Assembly (NCBI RefSeq): GCF_029784155.1
Contig: NC_073691.1
Span: 63,804,839-63,868,838 of the forward strand
From: Uranotaenia lowii
Taxonomy: Eukaryota; Arthropoda; Insecta; Diptera; Culicidae
Reading direction: 5' to 3'
DNA: 64,000 nt
The notes below the pieces were generated by a model that was not told where the DNA came from, did not search any database, and saw only the letters and a list, made by a program, of their open reading frames with translations. The position numbers were made by a program, and so were the translations under genes. Each line of letters begins with the position of its first letter. The stretch's first letter is position 1. Shown here one piece after another: positions 11,564 through 24,177 of the stretch.

Positions 11564-13119
11564 AAAAATTTCAATTTATTTAACGCCTTAGTTAAAGACT
11601 ACAAAAAGCATTTCGATGTAACTAGTTTTTTGAATTTTCATCCAATTCCTGGATTTTCTTAAATTTGAAAAAATTAAGAAGAAAAATTAAAGTATTTTTT
11701 TCTGATGTCAAAATTACTCGAAGTCATCGAAAAAGTTGACAATTGGTTTAAAATGTTTCAATTTGCATACATATTTGAATTCAGCATTCCCAAATCAGTC
11801 AAAATCAGCTCTTAAATTTTAAGCATCTCGAAAAAAAATGTGAATTTTTAATAGTTGTGCTATCAAAAATTAATGCTTCATTTCGTGATTTTTTTTATTT
11901 CACAAATCAACATGTTTGAAGGGGCTAAGAATATAAGAGTCAAATTGAATAGTTTTGGGAAGCTAATTCCAATCATTAATTTTTTTTATAAGCTCTTGAT
12001 TCTTGATTTTTTTTAAATAGGTATGTATAAATTTATTTAAAAAGAATTGTTTTTGGCCAAACTGAAGAACGTCACAAATAATTTGAAAATAAAGTTTTTA
12101 ACTTAAGAATCAACTTTTTCGAAAACTGCAATGAATTTGCTCCTTAGGAAAAAGTGTTTAAAGTTTTTTTTTCTATTTTTTTCAGAATTTGACGGAATTT
12201 CAAACAAGATTTAAACTAAATTTAATTTTTGATATTTTTAAAACCATAAATCCAATAATTTCACAGACTTCAACCAAGTTGATGAATGCATTTATGTATG
12301 GAATCAGATACTTACTTAAAGGTTTTCTTAAATGACATTCAAAAAAGTTGTAGCCTTATCTATATATTTATATTTTTAAAAATTCTAGAATTTATTTTTT
12401 CGAAACGATGTTTCTCTGAAATTAAAATTAACTCGACAAAATCTAAATCCTTGATTGAATGAAGGATAGAAAATTGATTTATAATCAGCTTACAGTTTTC
12501 ATGTAAGTTTATTAGTTTGTCAGTTATCAAAGATCCATTTTACCCTAAATTAACCAACTTTAAAATTTCCACACTCCATATGATCAAAACTAGCATTGAT
12601 AAGCAAAATTTGGCAAATGTTCTGAATGCAGGAAGACCAAATCAGATTTTGAAGGTTAGGCACAAAAATGCTGTTCCCCTATGTTATTTCTCAAAAATTG
12701 TTTTGGAAAATTTAGAATAATGTGGCCTTTAAGGAATAGAAAAATCACTTTCTCCATATATTATTTTTGCAAATTAATTACAACCAAAAACGAAAGGTTA
12801 AAATTCTTTTAATTTGATTCTGATTATTAAGAGTTAAAAATCTAGAATGAGAGCTTTAAATTCAGGAGCAAATCAATGAAACTAGAATTGCAAATGCTCC
12901 AGAGTAGTGAATCGTATTTAATTATTTTATTTCACTATTAAAAATAAAATATAACAGAATAATAAAAGTCATATCAGAATTTTTAAATCAGTTTTAAATC
13001 ATAGCTTTAGGTCTATTAGGTTTATAAGGTTAAAACTTATTTCATATATTTGCGTTTCAAGCGCAAAATGAAATCATTAAATTTCTTTGTAGTTACCTTG
13101 CGTTAATATGAAAAAGATA
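11564..13119. other. AT-rich, no feature recognised
   Basis: Long AT-rich sequence with only chance ORFs; no TIR pair or coding motif found. Confidence 0.4.
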
Positions 13120-13290
13120 TGACGGTGTACAAACGGTGTTGAGCATCCCTCCTTTAACCATTCCAAATTGAACGTTTTTTCACTAAATTCCACAAAATTT
13201 GGGAAAAGTCCGGTCTGGCCCGGTTTACCGGATTTCATTGAAAAAGACCGGATTTTGCACGGATTTATTGATTTTATTTTCAAATAAAAT
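13120..13290. repeat. dispersed CCGG-rich repeat, copy 1
   Basis: The block with CCGGTTTACCGGATTTCATT and CACGGATTTATTGATTTTAT resembles 31393-31475, where CCGGATTTTATTGAAAAATG and GCCCGGATTTATTCACTTTA occur in the same order. This is a diverged dispersed repeat of unknown type. Confidence 0.5.
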
Positions 13291-13452
13291 AAAACAAACT
13301 ATGCTGTCATTTTTTTAATTTATGCGTAAAAAGGATATTTTTAAGCATGTTCAATAAAAAAAATCATGAAAGGGTTTTGAATGCCTAAAGTACGATTCAG
13401 AATCTGCTGTTGTTATGTTAAATGCAATCGTTTAGAGAAAAAAAATTCAGTT

Positions 13453-13546
13453 GAATCAAAGCAATCGAAAGATTCCTTTTAATTCAACCACGGTATACCG
13501 TGGTACCGTGGTTGAATTAAAAGGAATCTTTCGATTGCTTTGATTC
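13453..13546. repeat. perfect 94-bp hairpin (43-bp arms, 8-bp spacer)
   Basis: 13453-13495 is the exact reverse complement of 13504-13546. The arms start GAATCAAAGCAATCG and end in CCACGGTA, and the 8-base centre TACCGTGG is itself part of a local palindrome. With no mismatches in 43 bp it must be recent, under correction, or an assembly product. It has no TIR features of the families around it. Confidence 0.9.
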
Positions 13547-14686
13547 CGTTGAATCATTCAACCAAGTAGGCTCATACCACAACAGAGTGAAAAATTCAGT
13601 GTTAATTAAAAGAATTAAGGTTGATGGTGTGGGGAATAATGCTTGTGGAATGACGAAAATTACGGTCGGGCTCGACAGATGGGTAATTATATATTGACGT
13701 TTTCATAAATATAAATGAAAGTTTTTGCAATCATTTATAACAAAGCATACGTTATACTTTCTTAGGAGTGTATTTAAGGTATCAAAAAAACATGCAACAC
13801 TTTGATTTATGGAAAACATTTGGACACATGGAAATTCAAGTGAACTCCTTGTAATGTTATAATGTTTATAAGTAAAATTATAAAGTGTTCTTTTAAGTGA
13901 TTTTGGAGATACCGTCTAGTGGAAAAGAGCTGCGACTTTAGTCGATGGAACCAGAGTGTCATCTTTGTGAGACCTATGAAAGTGCTTTGCTGGAAAAACA
14001 GTCGCATTTGGACACAGTATTCCTTATATATTCATCCATTAATTGTGTCATTCGTTATGTAACAATGACTGATTTGCAGCATCCATAGAACCGCTATAGG
14101 GCAGTTCCGTTCAATGGGGTGGCAAAAAGTATTCTATTTTAACTTATTTTATGTACTTTCATAGACAAATTGTTTTAAAACAACATATAAATTAAGATGA
14201 TTGGGGCTATTTTCAACCCTATTTTTTGTTTCTTTTGAAATCCGCTCATTGGAGTAATTGATAATTAAATGATAAATTTTATCAATACTATTCATGAAAC
14301 TCAAAAGCAAAATGCGTTAAATGATGGATCGATGGATAAAGCTATTTTACAGAGAGATGTCACCACCCGCGTGTAGAGCTGTCAAACCTTATGCCAAAGA
14401 AAACGACTCCCGGGGGGGGGCAAAACCAGCAGTGGACTTCAATCGAGAAAAACATGTTTGAAATTTCGGAACATCTATAGCGAAATCTGCTACAAAATCA
14501 AACACCATTTGTTCAAAAACTTATGCTAAATATTCAATTATTGTTAGTTGATTATCAACAACAGTGCATTTTTTCAGCAAGTTTTTTATATTGATTTGCA
14601 AGTTATGCCCTATCTTGTTTTCTATTTTAGTTAGATCTGGATGTTTCCCCAAACTGATCGGTTGTTTTGTATAGGTTTTGCAAATA
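13547..14686. other. no gene seen
   Basis: AT-rich with a run of nine G near 14412-14420 and short chance ORFs. No element ends were found. Confidence 0.35.
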
Positions 14687-15546
14687 CATACAGAAGAAAT
14701 CCTATTCTGAATTTCATAAGACACGCCTTATGAACCGCTTTTTTGAGTCAAAATAGTTTTTCAAAAGAGTCTTGTGGATTTCTTTCATTTTCATAGAAGT
14801 TATTATGTAAAACGGAAGAAACTGCTGTGGGAAAATAAAATGAACACATTCATTCTAAGCGGAAGGAAAATACTCACAAGATTCCTTATGATCAAAAGCA
14901 ATTCAGAAAAAAATAATACATTTAATGTAATCGTGACATTGATTTTCTCAATGGTAAGTTTATTACCTAAGCAAATTCTATAATTTTTGTGAATTTCAAA
15001 AATATATTGGACACATTCATACACTATGAATTTTCGAATTTTTGTCCGCACTTTAGCTTACTGGTTGGCCAAAAGCGATAGGCCCAGAGACCGAAACCGG
15101 TAGCGGAATTTCCCAAGTTTTTTTTTCCGGACATCCGCCAACAAATGGGAGAATTGGCAGTCCCATAACGAGGATAGCGAACAAATCATCTTTTTAAACT
15201 TTGTTTTTTGGAATGAAAGTTTTTTTTGGTTTGCATCGGAATCAAATTGCTGCTGATGGACACGATTGTGAAGAAAGATTAATAAAAGGGGATAAAATTC
15301 AAAATATGGAACTCATATTATCAATATCCCGGAAAAAAAATCGTTTTTTCGTGTCATTTCCTGTTTTTTTAATGAATCTTATGAAATTTCAAATGTTTTG
15401 ACAAAATCATAAGATTATCTTATGAAACAAAAAACTTCCTCTTTCAAAAAAATGTTCATCGAGAAAGTTCATTTCAGTCATAAGATAATCTTTAAATTTT
15501 CTTTAATTTTTCTTATGGCATACATAACAGTATTTTTCTGAGTGTA
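14687..15546. mobile_element. CACTCAG-type TIR element, older copy
   Basis: The right end TTTTTCTGAGTG (15535-15546) followed by TA matches the right end of the element at 34773. The left end after TA (14685-14686) is decayed (CATACAGAAGAAATCC), but the next 90 bases align well with 34773-34865. Arms contain repeated TTCATAAG/CTTATGAA words. The centre carries an intron with its start codon just before it. No transposase. Confidence 0.75.
14951..15197 (+). CDS. mini-ORF with ATG directly before an intron (47 aa if spliced)
   Basis: ATG at 14951-14953 is followed at once by GTAAGTTT. The intron ends in TTTGTCCGCACTTTAG at 15056 (103 bp). Joining ATG to 15057 gives a 47-codon frame beginning M-LTGWPKAIGPETETGSG and ending at TAA 15195-15197. 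The related element at 34773 has the same ATG|GTAAGTT junction but a different downstream peptide. A diverged copy of this intron-exon unit lies at 15935-16115. No family is recognised; it could be a captured exon. Confidence 0.35.
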
Positions 15547-15934
15547 AGACTACACTACATAATTCCAATACGACCCAACAAAATCTGACTTATTACTGTA
15601 TCGTCATCTGTTAGCAGTAATCATTTTGTTTGAAGTTGCGACAGATGGCAAAGTTTTTCCCTTCTATCGGTAAAATAATTCAGAGGATCTTTTAAGTGAA
15701 AAGAGTTTGAGACAATGTGGAACTTTCTTAAACAAGCTTTGAAAGTTTTTAATTTAAAAAAAAAACTGTTGATTTACTCATTTTAATTTTAGATAAATCT
15801 AGTGTGTTAAAATTTTGAACGTCTCAAATGATAGCTTTTAAAATAAGCTTTTATGTGGTTGACTTTAAATCAACAGAAAATATGTTTCCCCATAGAATTA
15901 TATGCGTTTAGAATGAGTTGATAATGATTTGAAA

Positions 15935-16115
15935 ACTTTAGTAAGTTTATTAAGCAAATTCTATAATTTTTGTGAATTTTGAAAATATGTTGAACATATT
16001 CATAGACTTTGGATTTTCGATTTTTTTGTCCGCCCTTGAGCTTACTGGCTGGCCAAAAGCGAGAAGCCCAGAGACCGAAATCGGTAGCGGAATTTCCCAA
16101 GTTTTTTCAAGTTTT
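15935..16115 (+). repeat. second copy of the intron/exon segment of 14950-15125
   Basis: Nearly the same sequence as the intron and exon start of the previous element (AGCAAATTCTATAATTTTTG, then TTACTGG.TGGCCAAAAGCG and CGGTAGCGGAATTTCCCAAG). Here the ATG is lost and the acceptor AG context is changed to CCCTTGAG. It lies in direct orientation about 0.98 kb downstream. Confidence 0.8.
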
Positions 16116-17277
16116 TTGGGATATCTTAGACAAACATTAAGCTATTAGATAAATACTGAAAATGAAAAAGCAAGGCGATTAACATTAGTTTTTGATATTT
16201 TTTCTGCCTCAAAAAGAGTAAAGAAACATTTTCGCTTTTCGATTTGATCCTGCAAGATTTCTCAGGCTACATGAGCTACATCCAGCACCCAGTCAGAGTC
16301 CCAAACATGGAAACGAAATGCTTTTTTCCAAATCCGAACGTGCGTCATCAAAGAAAATTAGAACCTTCTGCACGTGAAATTTTTGCTAAATACACGGTAC
16401 AATGCCACAAATTCTTCCTCCATCTATCCCATCCCATGTTCGGATAGCCTCCGGTAGCTTCAATTTTATGTTTTGGCGTGCTCCCTCCTGAGACGGCAGC
16501 AGTAGTGTCAGTAGGTATAGGAGCTAAACGTCAACATGAACCTGCTCGGTCGAAAATCTCCGAGCCCCGCCGCCTGATGACGTATTCGAAATTGATACCC
16601 CGCATGAGAAAATATACCCTGCTGAGACAATTTCCCCTGAAGCCAACCGGGCTCTGCAGCAACTCGCAAGACCTCTCGAATCAATAAATAATTCATTAAG
16701 CTTTCCGTTCGTACAATTCTCGACCGAGAATGCTCCTACGAGATCAGTTTTGGGGCTTTCCTTCCTGGCCGGGAAGAATTTCCAGAGGGGACAAGACAGT
16801 CTTGCGGGCGATCTACACCGGGCAGGGGGCATCTTTTATCGAATTAAGAGGCTCAATTATAGATCGTTAGCAAATGAAATCAACGGACACGCGATGGATG
16901 ACGCAAGCGGGATCGCGGTGCTGCGTTAATCTAACGCTGGGACAGAATTTGGGTGGAACCGAATTTGGAATTTGGGAAATATTTAACAGCAGCTTGGACT
17001 TTGAGGAGAATTGGCAGTAGAAGAATTATTTTTGGTAGTGGGAACACCAGATTAAGTATCGGCAGTTTGCCAAGTATTTTGATTGAAATGCTTAATTTAT
17101 TACCTTTATGATCTAACTTCTAATGTAATTATATTTATCCCTAAACCTTACTTAATTTTGAAAAATTTACGAAAAACATGAGGTTGACAAATAATCTAAA
17201 AACAAGTTAAAAAGTCATATTAGGCGGTGGTAACGATGCAACGTTTACACAAGAGGCAAGAGTTAACCGTCGATAGT
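16116..17277. other. no gene recognised; GC-richer island
   Basis: About 16240-16960 is GC-richer and looks non-repetitive; small ORFs on both strands show no known motif. It is a candidate for single-copy host DNA. Confidence 0.35.
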
Positions 17278-17811
17278 CAAGAGTCAAGAGTCAAGAGTAA
17301 AGAGTCAAGAGCCAAGAGCCAAGAGTCAAGCGTCTAGAGTGAAGTGTAAAGAGTAAAGAGTAAAGAGTAAAGAGTAAAGAGTAAAGAGTAAAGAGTAAAG
17401 AGTAAAGAGTAAAGAGTAAAGAGTAAAGAGTAAAGAGTAAAGAGTAAAGAGTAAAGAGTAAAGAGTAAAGAGTAAAGAGTAAAGAGTAAAGAGTAAAGAG
17501 TAAAGAGTAAAGAGTAAAGAGTAAAGAGTAAAGAGTAAAGAGTAAAGAGTAAAGAGTAAAGAGTAAAGAGTAAAGAGTAAAGAGTAAAGAGTAAAGAATA
17601 AAGAGTAAAGAGTAAAGAGTAAAGAGTAAAGAGTAAAGAGTAAAGAGTAAAGAGTAAAGAGTAAAGAGTAAAGAGTAAAGAGTAAAGAGTAAAGAGTAAA
17701 GAGTAAAGAGTAAAGAGTAAAGAGTAAAGAGTAAAGAGTAAAGAGTAAAGAGTAAAGAGTAAAGAGTAAAGAGTAAAGAGTAAAGAGTAAAGAGTAAAGA
17801 GTCAAGAGTCA
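17278..17811. repeat. heptanucleotide (GAGTAAA)n satellite, about 0.5 kb
   Basis: A nearly perfect run of more than 60 GAGTAAA units (about 17340-17800), with one AATAAAG variant near 17597. Both edges have degenerate forms (GAGTCAA, GAGCCAA). It yields LYSLLFT repeat peptides on the minus strand, which are artefacts. The right edge abuts exactly the 3' end of an ITmD37E copy. Confidence 0.97.
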
Positions 17812-17965
17812 ATTCGGATTTGGAAAAGCGGAATCCTAACTGAATATTTTCCTGAATTTTATACTAAATAAACTTGAAAAAGAAATTTAATTTGATTTTC
17901 TAAATAAACAATTTTACCAATTTACACGCGTTTTCCCATTACTAAATTTTGACCGTATCACCCTT
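17812..17965 (+). mobile_element. solo 3' end of an ITmD37E transposon
   Basis: From AATTCGGATTTGGAAAAGCG to the terminal ACCGTATCACCCTT this matches 25306-25462 with scattered changes and is followed by TA. It contains the last transposase codons, the 3' UTR and the right TIR. Everything upstream is missing and replaced by the heptanucleotide array. Confidence 0.85.
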
Positions 17966-20009
17966 TATGATAGTGTGTTCTACCATTTTTAGTTTCTCAT
18001 ACTCAAAGAACTTGAGGATTTATTTTATCTCAAAGATATTTTCGAAACTCCCTTTTTTCTAATGATGTTAAATATACATCAGATCAAGTTACTTTTTTTT
18101 TCGTTCGTTCCTTACAGTGGCAAATTAGGCAAAAATTATCAATCCAACCAAATGAAAGGCTTGCGAAAACTGAATTGAAGGCCTCCCAAAACGCCCCGAG
18201 GTCTAATACCCAAGTCGTGTTAGACTCATTATCGTTATCATATCCCTTGCGGTTTGATTGATCGACGGGAGACCTTCAGTTTACACAGAAAATCAACCAC
18301 GGAAGTGTCGATGAAGCGTTAGGCGGTGTCACAGAGGACGGCGATTTTAAAGGGACGCTAGTCAACGAGAATCCAGTAAGTTTGGATTTTTTTTTAAATG
18401 TAAAATTAATAGAAAAAATTTGCATAATTCTTTTTTAAAATTTTTCACATTTCAAAATTATGGCGAAAAATTCAAATAGGTATAACCATAAATTGTTCAG
18501 ACAAACCAAACCCAATGGTTCATCTAGATGACGCACCTTAATGTTCGTTTGGAAAAAAATGGTATAAGGCCGGTGAGTTGTGCAAAATGTCTTATTAGAG
18601 ACAAAAAATTAGATGACGGAACAGTTTAGAAGAGAGTCGCGTGGAGAATTCTTAAGGCTGAACGTGACTTCCCGGAAACTCTTGGGAAGTAAATTTTTCT
18701 TCATCAAGATTAAACCTTTCCTGGCGATTGCTACATCCCCTGAAAGTTAAAATGATCAAAACCGAATCTGTGTTATTGTCAAACGCCACAAGGTTTCTAC
18801 AATTGAGAGGCTGCAAGTTGATTGAGGCTGGCACGATTCTTATGCATCCCTATAGAACAGAATTGTGTAGAAAAGAAAAATACAGAAGCATTCCCAATTC
18901 GTCATAAAACCGCAGGATGCAATTTGGTCTCATCGGATGCATCCAAATTTCAGTTCTAATCAGAGTTCTTTCAGCATGAAAACCCTTTTTTAACCAACTG
19001 TTGATTGAGCCGTACATAAACTTGAAGAAGAAGAATAAAATTCGAATTCGGGAAGCAGGATTTCTTCGCTCTGGGAAGTCAATGACTGAGCAAATAAAAA
19101 CATCCATCACGTGGGTGGTATTTGGGATTGGATCTCTCTCCAAATGAATTCATTCAACTTTTCGTCTGATGACGGAGAAATTCCATCGTTGGTCTTTTCG
19201 GGTGTTAGCAGCAAGGCGCCTATAAAATATGTAGCTTTACGGTTTCAATCGATGAATGAACCCTTACGAGTGAGATCTTGATTTCCAATCCCAGATTGCA
19301 TTCATTATTGGGCAGATTTCATCACAATATCAGTGCTTCTCTAACCTTCCGAAATGTTTCCCTAGGCATCGGATGATAACCTTGGGGTTTTGGGGTTTAA
19401 GTGTCCCTCATTTTTCGACCCAAACCCAAAAGTTAATTCAATTATCGGACAGCATCATAATCGTTGGGGCCCGAATTAACAGGCAATAAATTTACCAGTT
19501 GGTGGTCCCCTAGGATGTTTTAAGCTTGTTTGAAAACATGGCCATTTTTGAACTATGAAATTTGGTTCATGGCTTTTGAAATATTCGAAATCATACGAAA
19601 TATTTATAGTTGATTCGGTTGAGTTCGTGCAGCGAAGATTGAACTTCAAAGTAGATACGTGTGTACAGGCCCTTTTAAATTTTGGCAACATGCCCTAACA
19701 CTTGAAGGTGCAAAATTTGAACGGTTTTGCCGCATTTGAATTTTACTAGTAATTAAAAATAAGCCATTGTTGTTGTCATTTTTCGTCTACAGTTTAAAAT
19801 TTTAATCGGTTGTTTTTATCAATGTAGTCATTGTTATTATTTTAGTCATTTTGTAGGCATTGTTTGCAGAGGCGTTAAAACGAGTTTCGCTAATTAGTCC
19901 GCTACATTTCTATCAGTATGGTATTTATAATTTAACTTCAATTACTTTATCTTAAGCTTACGGATAATCAAACTCCAAACCTTGTTGAAAATAACATTCA
20001 TCAGCATTC
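17966..20009. other. no element or gene recognised
   Basis: Mostly unique-looking sequence with GC-richer patches near 18180-18370 and 19150-19450. The largest chance ORF is 97 codons (18850-19143, minus) without motifs. Confidence 0.35.
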
Positions 20010-20370
20010 CTGCTTGGGTTTTGGGGCCGGAGATGGTTTCTGTAAAAGTTACAACCCCTTTCGACTTGAGGGAAGGGGGGCTCCCATATACAACTTTCAT
20101 AAAATATGACGCAATTCAAACAATTTATTAGTAACTTTAACCAAATTTCTCACACAAACGTTTTTTGACATCATTAAATGTTTAAGTATGATGAATTTGG
20201 ATCAATAATGATATTAACAATTTTTTGTAGGAAAGGAGGGGGGAGGGGTTCTTACATGATCATTATGAAATATATCAGAACTCGAACAATTTCCAAACGA
20301 TTTTGACCAAATTTGGCACATAATAAAATTTTTGGTGTCATGATGGGGGGTCATGATTCGAGGGATTTCT
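20010..20370. repeat. Helitron-type 5' region fragment
   Basis: It repeats the units GGAGATGGTTTCTGTAAAAG, a G-rich run with CTCCCATATA, and TTTGACCAAATTTGGCACA-like blocks. These are the tandem-like pattern seen at 21335-21720 and typical of insect Helitron 5' regions. No terminus is visible. Confidence 0.5.
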
Positions 20371-21285
20371 TCCCGTCTCCAGACGACGGCATCTACCAGC
20401 AACACGAATCACGGTAAGTTTCGGCACTTCAGCTGTTCACCCGCTGGGGGAAGAATTTCGTTTGCACTTGGGGGTAGGTTTGCAAGCCAGCACCACACAG
20501 TAGGCACGTTATAGTTGCGATTTGTTTGCCACAATTGCTTAGGCCCGATTTCGGATAAACTTGTAAAAGTCGCTTGATTGGACTTAACTATATTGGTTTA
20601 TTGTAGTAGAAGTAAAAATCCGTGCGATTCGTTTAACGTTCTAATCTATTCTAAACTTATATTTAAAATGGCTTACATACTATTGTGTGAGACTCTCTCG
20701 AAGAAAGTTGTTATGCTGCGAGAGAGTACATCTTATGCTAGGTGTAGGGTTGAGATGAAGAATATACAGAAAATAAATCAAATTTAATTAGGAATAAAAT
20801 ATAATAATAGTTGTATTCGGCAACACTGTAGATGAATAAAGTAAAATAAATTTCTATGAGAACATTTGCTATTTTGGCAGCACTTGACAAACAAACAATA
20901 CAAAGTCAGTCATTGATCTATTCTTGCGAGCGACAGACGTGTTTGAGTGAATCTCTGAATTGAGATTCGTAAAATCACGACACTAGGGTACATACACAAG
21001 TAATGGTGTTTGCGAACAAATTGATTAAAGTGTCAAGTGAACATAAAAAGGACACATTACAAACAGAAATCAATTTCAATTCCTGATCGGTTTAGTATGG
21101 ATCAATGAGATTATTTAAAATTTCTATACTTCTATCGTGTTTGTAAAGGCGGCTCCTGTACAAAATTTTCCAAATAGGATTAAATTCGAACAAATTTGAA
21201 ACAAATTTTGTCAAAGATTGATAAATATCAGCATAATGAAATGATTTATTGATTTGACTAACATGTTTTGATTTTATGATATGGA
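20371..21285. other. no feature recognised
   Basis: AT-rich DNA between two Helitron-like segments; chance ORFs only. Confidence 0.35.
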
Positions 21286-23202
21286 ATGTTGAATTGAAAA
21301 ATTCATTCCATTTAAATTTTTCTGACTGTCTGTGTCATATAGACTCGAAAACTACTAAACCGATCAATGTGAAATTTAATTTGTTAGAGTTTTTGGTGTC
21401 GGAGATCGTTTCTTAAATATTTTCAAACTCATCCGACTTAAAAGAGGGGGTGGGACACAATTCGAACAAATTTTTGAAAAATACTGAGCTATTTAATGTG
21501 ACATTTGGTTTGTAGCCGTTTTCAAGACCGGGAATGGTTTCTCTAATAACTCCAAACCCCTTCGAATCCAAAATGGGGGGCTCCTTTACTAAATTATCAA
21601 AAATTTGACAGAATCGAATAATTTTCGGAAACTACTGAGCCGGTCGACGTAAAATTTGGTGTGAAGCCGTTTTCAAGACCGAGTATGGTTTCAAATCCTT
21701 CCCCAGACAACCATTTTGTGGGTATTTCGAATTTGCAACACAAATATACGTGTGAACATATCGTATATAATGCAGCAAAACCAGTATATACGTGTCATTT
21801 TGGAGGCTTTGGATTGTATTGTCGTAATAAAATAATGCAATGTATGTATTTAAATACGATACAGCATGGGCCGCACATTGTAGGTGCAGATATACGAAAA
21901 TGAGTTAAAATAACATTCTATACGATGAAATCTGTAAAATAAAATACGACTTCTGGTTTTCTGGGTCCCCTTCAATCCGAAAAAGAGGGGTCTCCCATAC
22001 AAAATTAACAAAAAATAACTAAATTTCAATAATCCTCGAAGGATTTTTGTTATCAATTCATGAAAGTAAACGTTTTGACATCATGAGGCTCAAATAGTAC
22101 AACAGAACATGATGAGATTGTTTATTAAAATCACACATAAGTTTTTACAATATTAGATAATACATTGCATTGATTGACGCTTCCCATTTTATTGAACGAA
22201 GACTCTCATATTGAAATAATGTAAAATACATATTATTAGTGAAACCAATGTCTGAGTGTTTTCATAAAGTCTGGCACACTTTTTGATTTTTGTTAAAATT
22301 TGCCTCTATCTAAATACTTCTCCTGTTTAAAATGGAGGATTTTTTATTTAACCCTCCAAAGCCGTTCGGGTCAATATGACCCGAAGCGCACATTTCAAAC
22401 ATCTTTATCATCATTCCAATATACTGATGAACTGGTAGTTTTGACAGACCAAGTATGTTCTATGAAAATAATGATCAAATTAACGCCAAAAAACTAAAAT
22501 TTGAGTTTTTAAAATCGATTCATTGAGAAATGAAATACAGCTAAGCAAAGCAAAAACTGGATGTCGTTTTTTTTAAGTAAGACTTTTTTCTACCGGAAGA
22601 TCTGTCATAGCGGTAAAAACTTTCATTGGACCCCAACATATTTATACATTGTCAGATAGATGGATTCTTGACAATTTCAAACATCAATGAAATAATTAAA
22701 TACAGAAAAGCTGTCAGAAGTTATGAGTATTTTAAAAATAAAATTGATTTTTCAGACTTTTAACTTTCTGAACCAGTTTCTGAAATCCTGGTAATACATA
22801 TCGACTTTATTTTGAAATGTTGAGTAATTAGAATAAATTACCTACACAATGAATATAATATCATCAAAATCGGTTAACATTTACAGCCAGGAGAACGAAA
22901 TCAAATTACAACGCATATTTCCCCGAAACGGATATTTAGCGAACGGCTTTGGAAGGTTAAAGGGTTTATTTATTGTATTGAATACCCCTAAAAATTTTTT
23001 CTGAAGGTTGGCTTCTTCAACCTTAAAGCCTTCAAGTGACGTTGAGATTCAATACAATCTAGATGCTCAGATGCCATAACAAATAGTTCGCTTTTGAATA
23101 ATGTTGAAATTTTATTAAAAATAAGCTTATTTTAATCCAAATCATTTTTACGAACTTGATTTTTTCCATGGAATGGGTAGCAAAGCACACCGGGTCAGCT
23201 AG
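21286..23202 (+). mobile_element. non-autonomous Helitron-like element
   Basis: The left part has the insect Helitron pattern: CTGACTGTCTGTGTCATATA, then GACTCGAAAACTACTAAACC and repeated GATCGTTTCT.../G-run/CTCC blocks to about 22090. The right part ends AAAGCACACCGGGTCAGCTAG with T next (23203), fitting a CTRR terminus next to T, with short GC-rich complementarity upstream. The 5' TC end was not fixed precisely. No Rep/helicase is present, and a piggyBac-type MITE sits inside. Confidence 0.65.
22352..22956. mobile_element. piggyBac-type MITE
   Basis: TTAA (22348-22351), then CCCTCCAAAGCCGTTCG; the right end is CGAACGGCTTTGGAAGG followed by TTAA (22957-22960). TTAA duplication and ends starting CCCT are the signature of piggyBac. 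About 605 bp, with no transposase. Confidence 0.88.
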
Positions 23203-23651
23203 TATTAAATAAAACTATCAGAATACTTTCAAAACTCTTTATTTGGCATAAGAAACCTTTACAGACAGGAAAAAAGAATTTAAGTAATGAATGTATATAA
23301 AACGCCAAAATATCCCAAGATACCCCAAAATATGTGGCCCATGATTCCTCACAATCTATGGTTTGCAAATTGGTTGCGTTTGAGTGACTTGTTGTTAATT
23401 CATGAAAAATTCGTTTTCCATGTGAAAGAGCAGGACAAAACTAAGAACATTAGCATACTTTTAGGTTTCCCACCGATGCAATTTGCGAGTGCATGATTTA
23501 TTATGTGAAGAAATTTTTTAAAGCTAATTAAATTAATGAAGTATATGATGCGTACACAAGTTAACAACATATGGAAATTTTTGGATCTCACTCATTAAGT
23601 TTTTGTACACTGTACAGTCTATTTTAGTCCCAACTCAACTGTGGCTAGTTA
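23203..23651. other. no feature recognised
   Basis: AT-rich spacer between the Helitron-like terminus and the next MITE. Confidence 0.35.
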
Positions 23652-23975
23652 GGCTGGAACAAATATAAATTTCTTCTTTTGTAAATTTCGATTAAAAATT
23701 CCAATATCTGAAAGATTAAAAGACCAAAAAACAAATTTAAGAAGAAGGATGTTATTTCACCTTTTGTTTTCTTGATTTGATTGAATTATTCGGTAAAAAA
23801 TTACTTGATTTACAAGTTTTGTGCAACGATATAGTATGCAATTTTTTTTGCATACAAGCTTCCGTGCAATTGATTCCAATTTATTTGTTTTTCGCATTAT
23901 TTTTTATTGTCCCCCCCCCCCTCGCGATGTTCCAACTCCGAGTGACAAAAGAAGGATTTGAAATTTGTTCCAGCC
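23652..23975. mobile_element. GGCTGGAACAAAT MITE, copy 1
   Basis: It begins GGCTGGAACAAATAT and ends AAATTTGTTCCAGCC, 324 bp. The body contains ATATAGTATGCAAT and GATGTTCCAACT, which reappear inverted in the neighbouring copy. Confidence 0.75.
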
Positions 23976-24177
23976 TCATAAATCCCATTTAACAAAAATT
24001 TAAGCTGATCTCTGACAAGGGCTCGTTGCTACTAAGGCCGGAACAAATTTCAAATCCTTTTTTGTCACTCGAAGTTGGAACATCGTGAAGAAAGGGAATA
24101 ATAAAAAATAATGCAAAAGGCAAATAAATTTGAATAAATTGCAAGAAAGCTTGCATGCAACACAATTGCATACTATA

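Noticed and set aside
17291..17812. 173- and 159-codon minus-strand ORFs of LYSLLFT repeats, looking like a repetitive membrane protein
   Set aside because: They are translations of a 7-bp satellite; any frame of (TAAAGAG)n without a stop gives such peptides.
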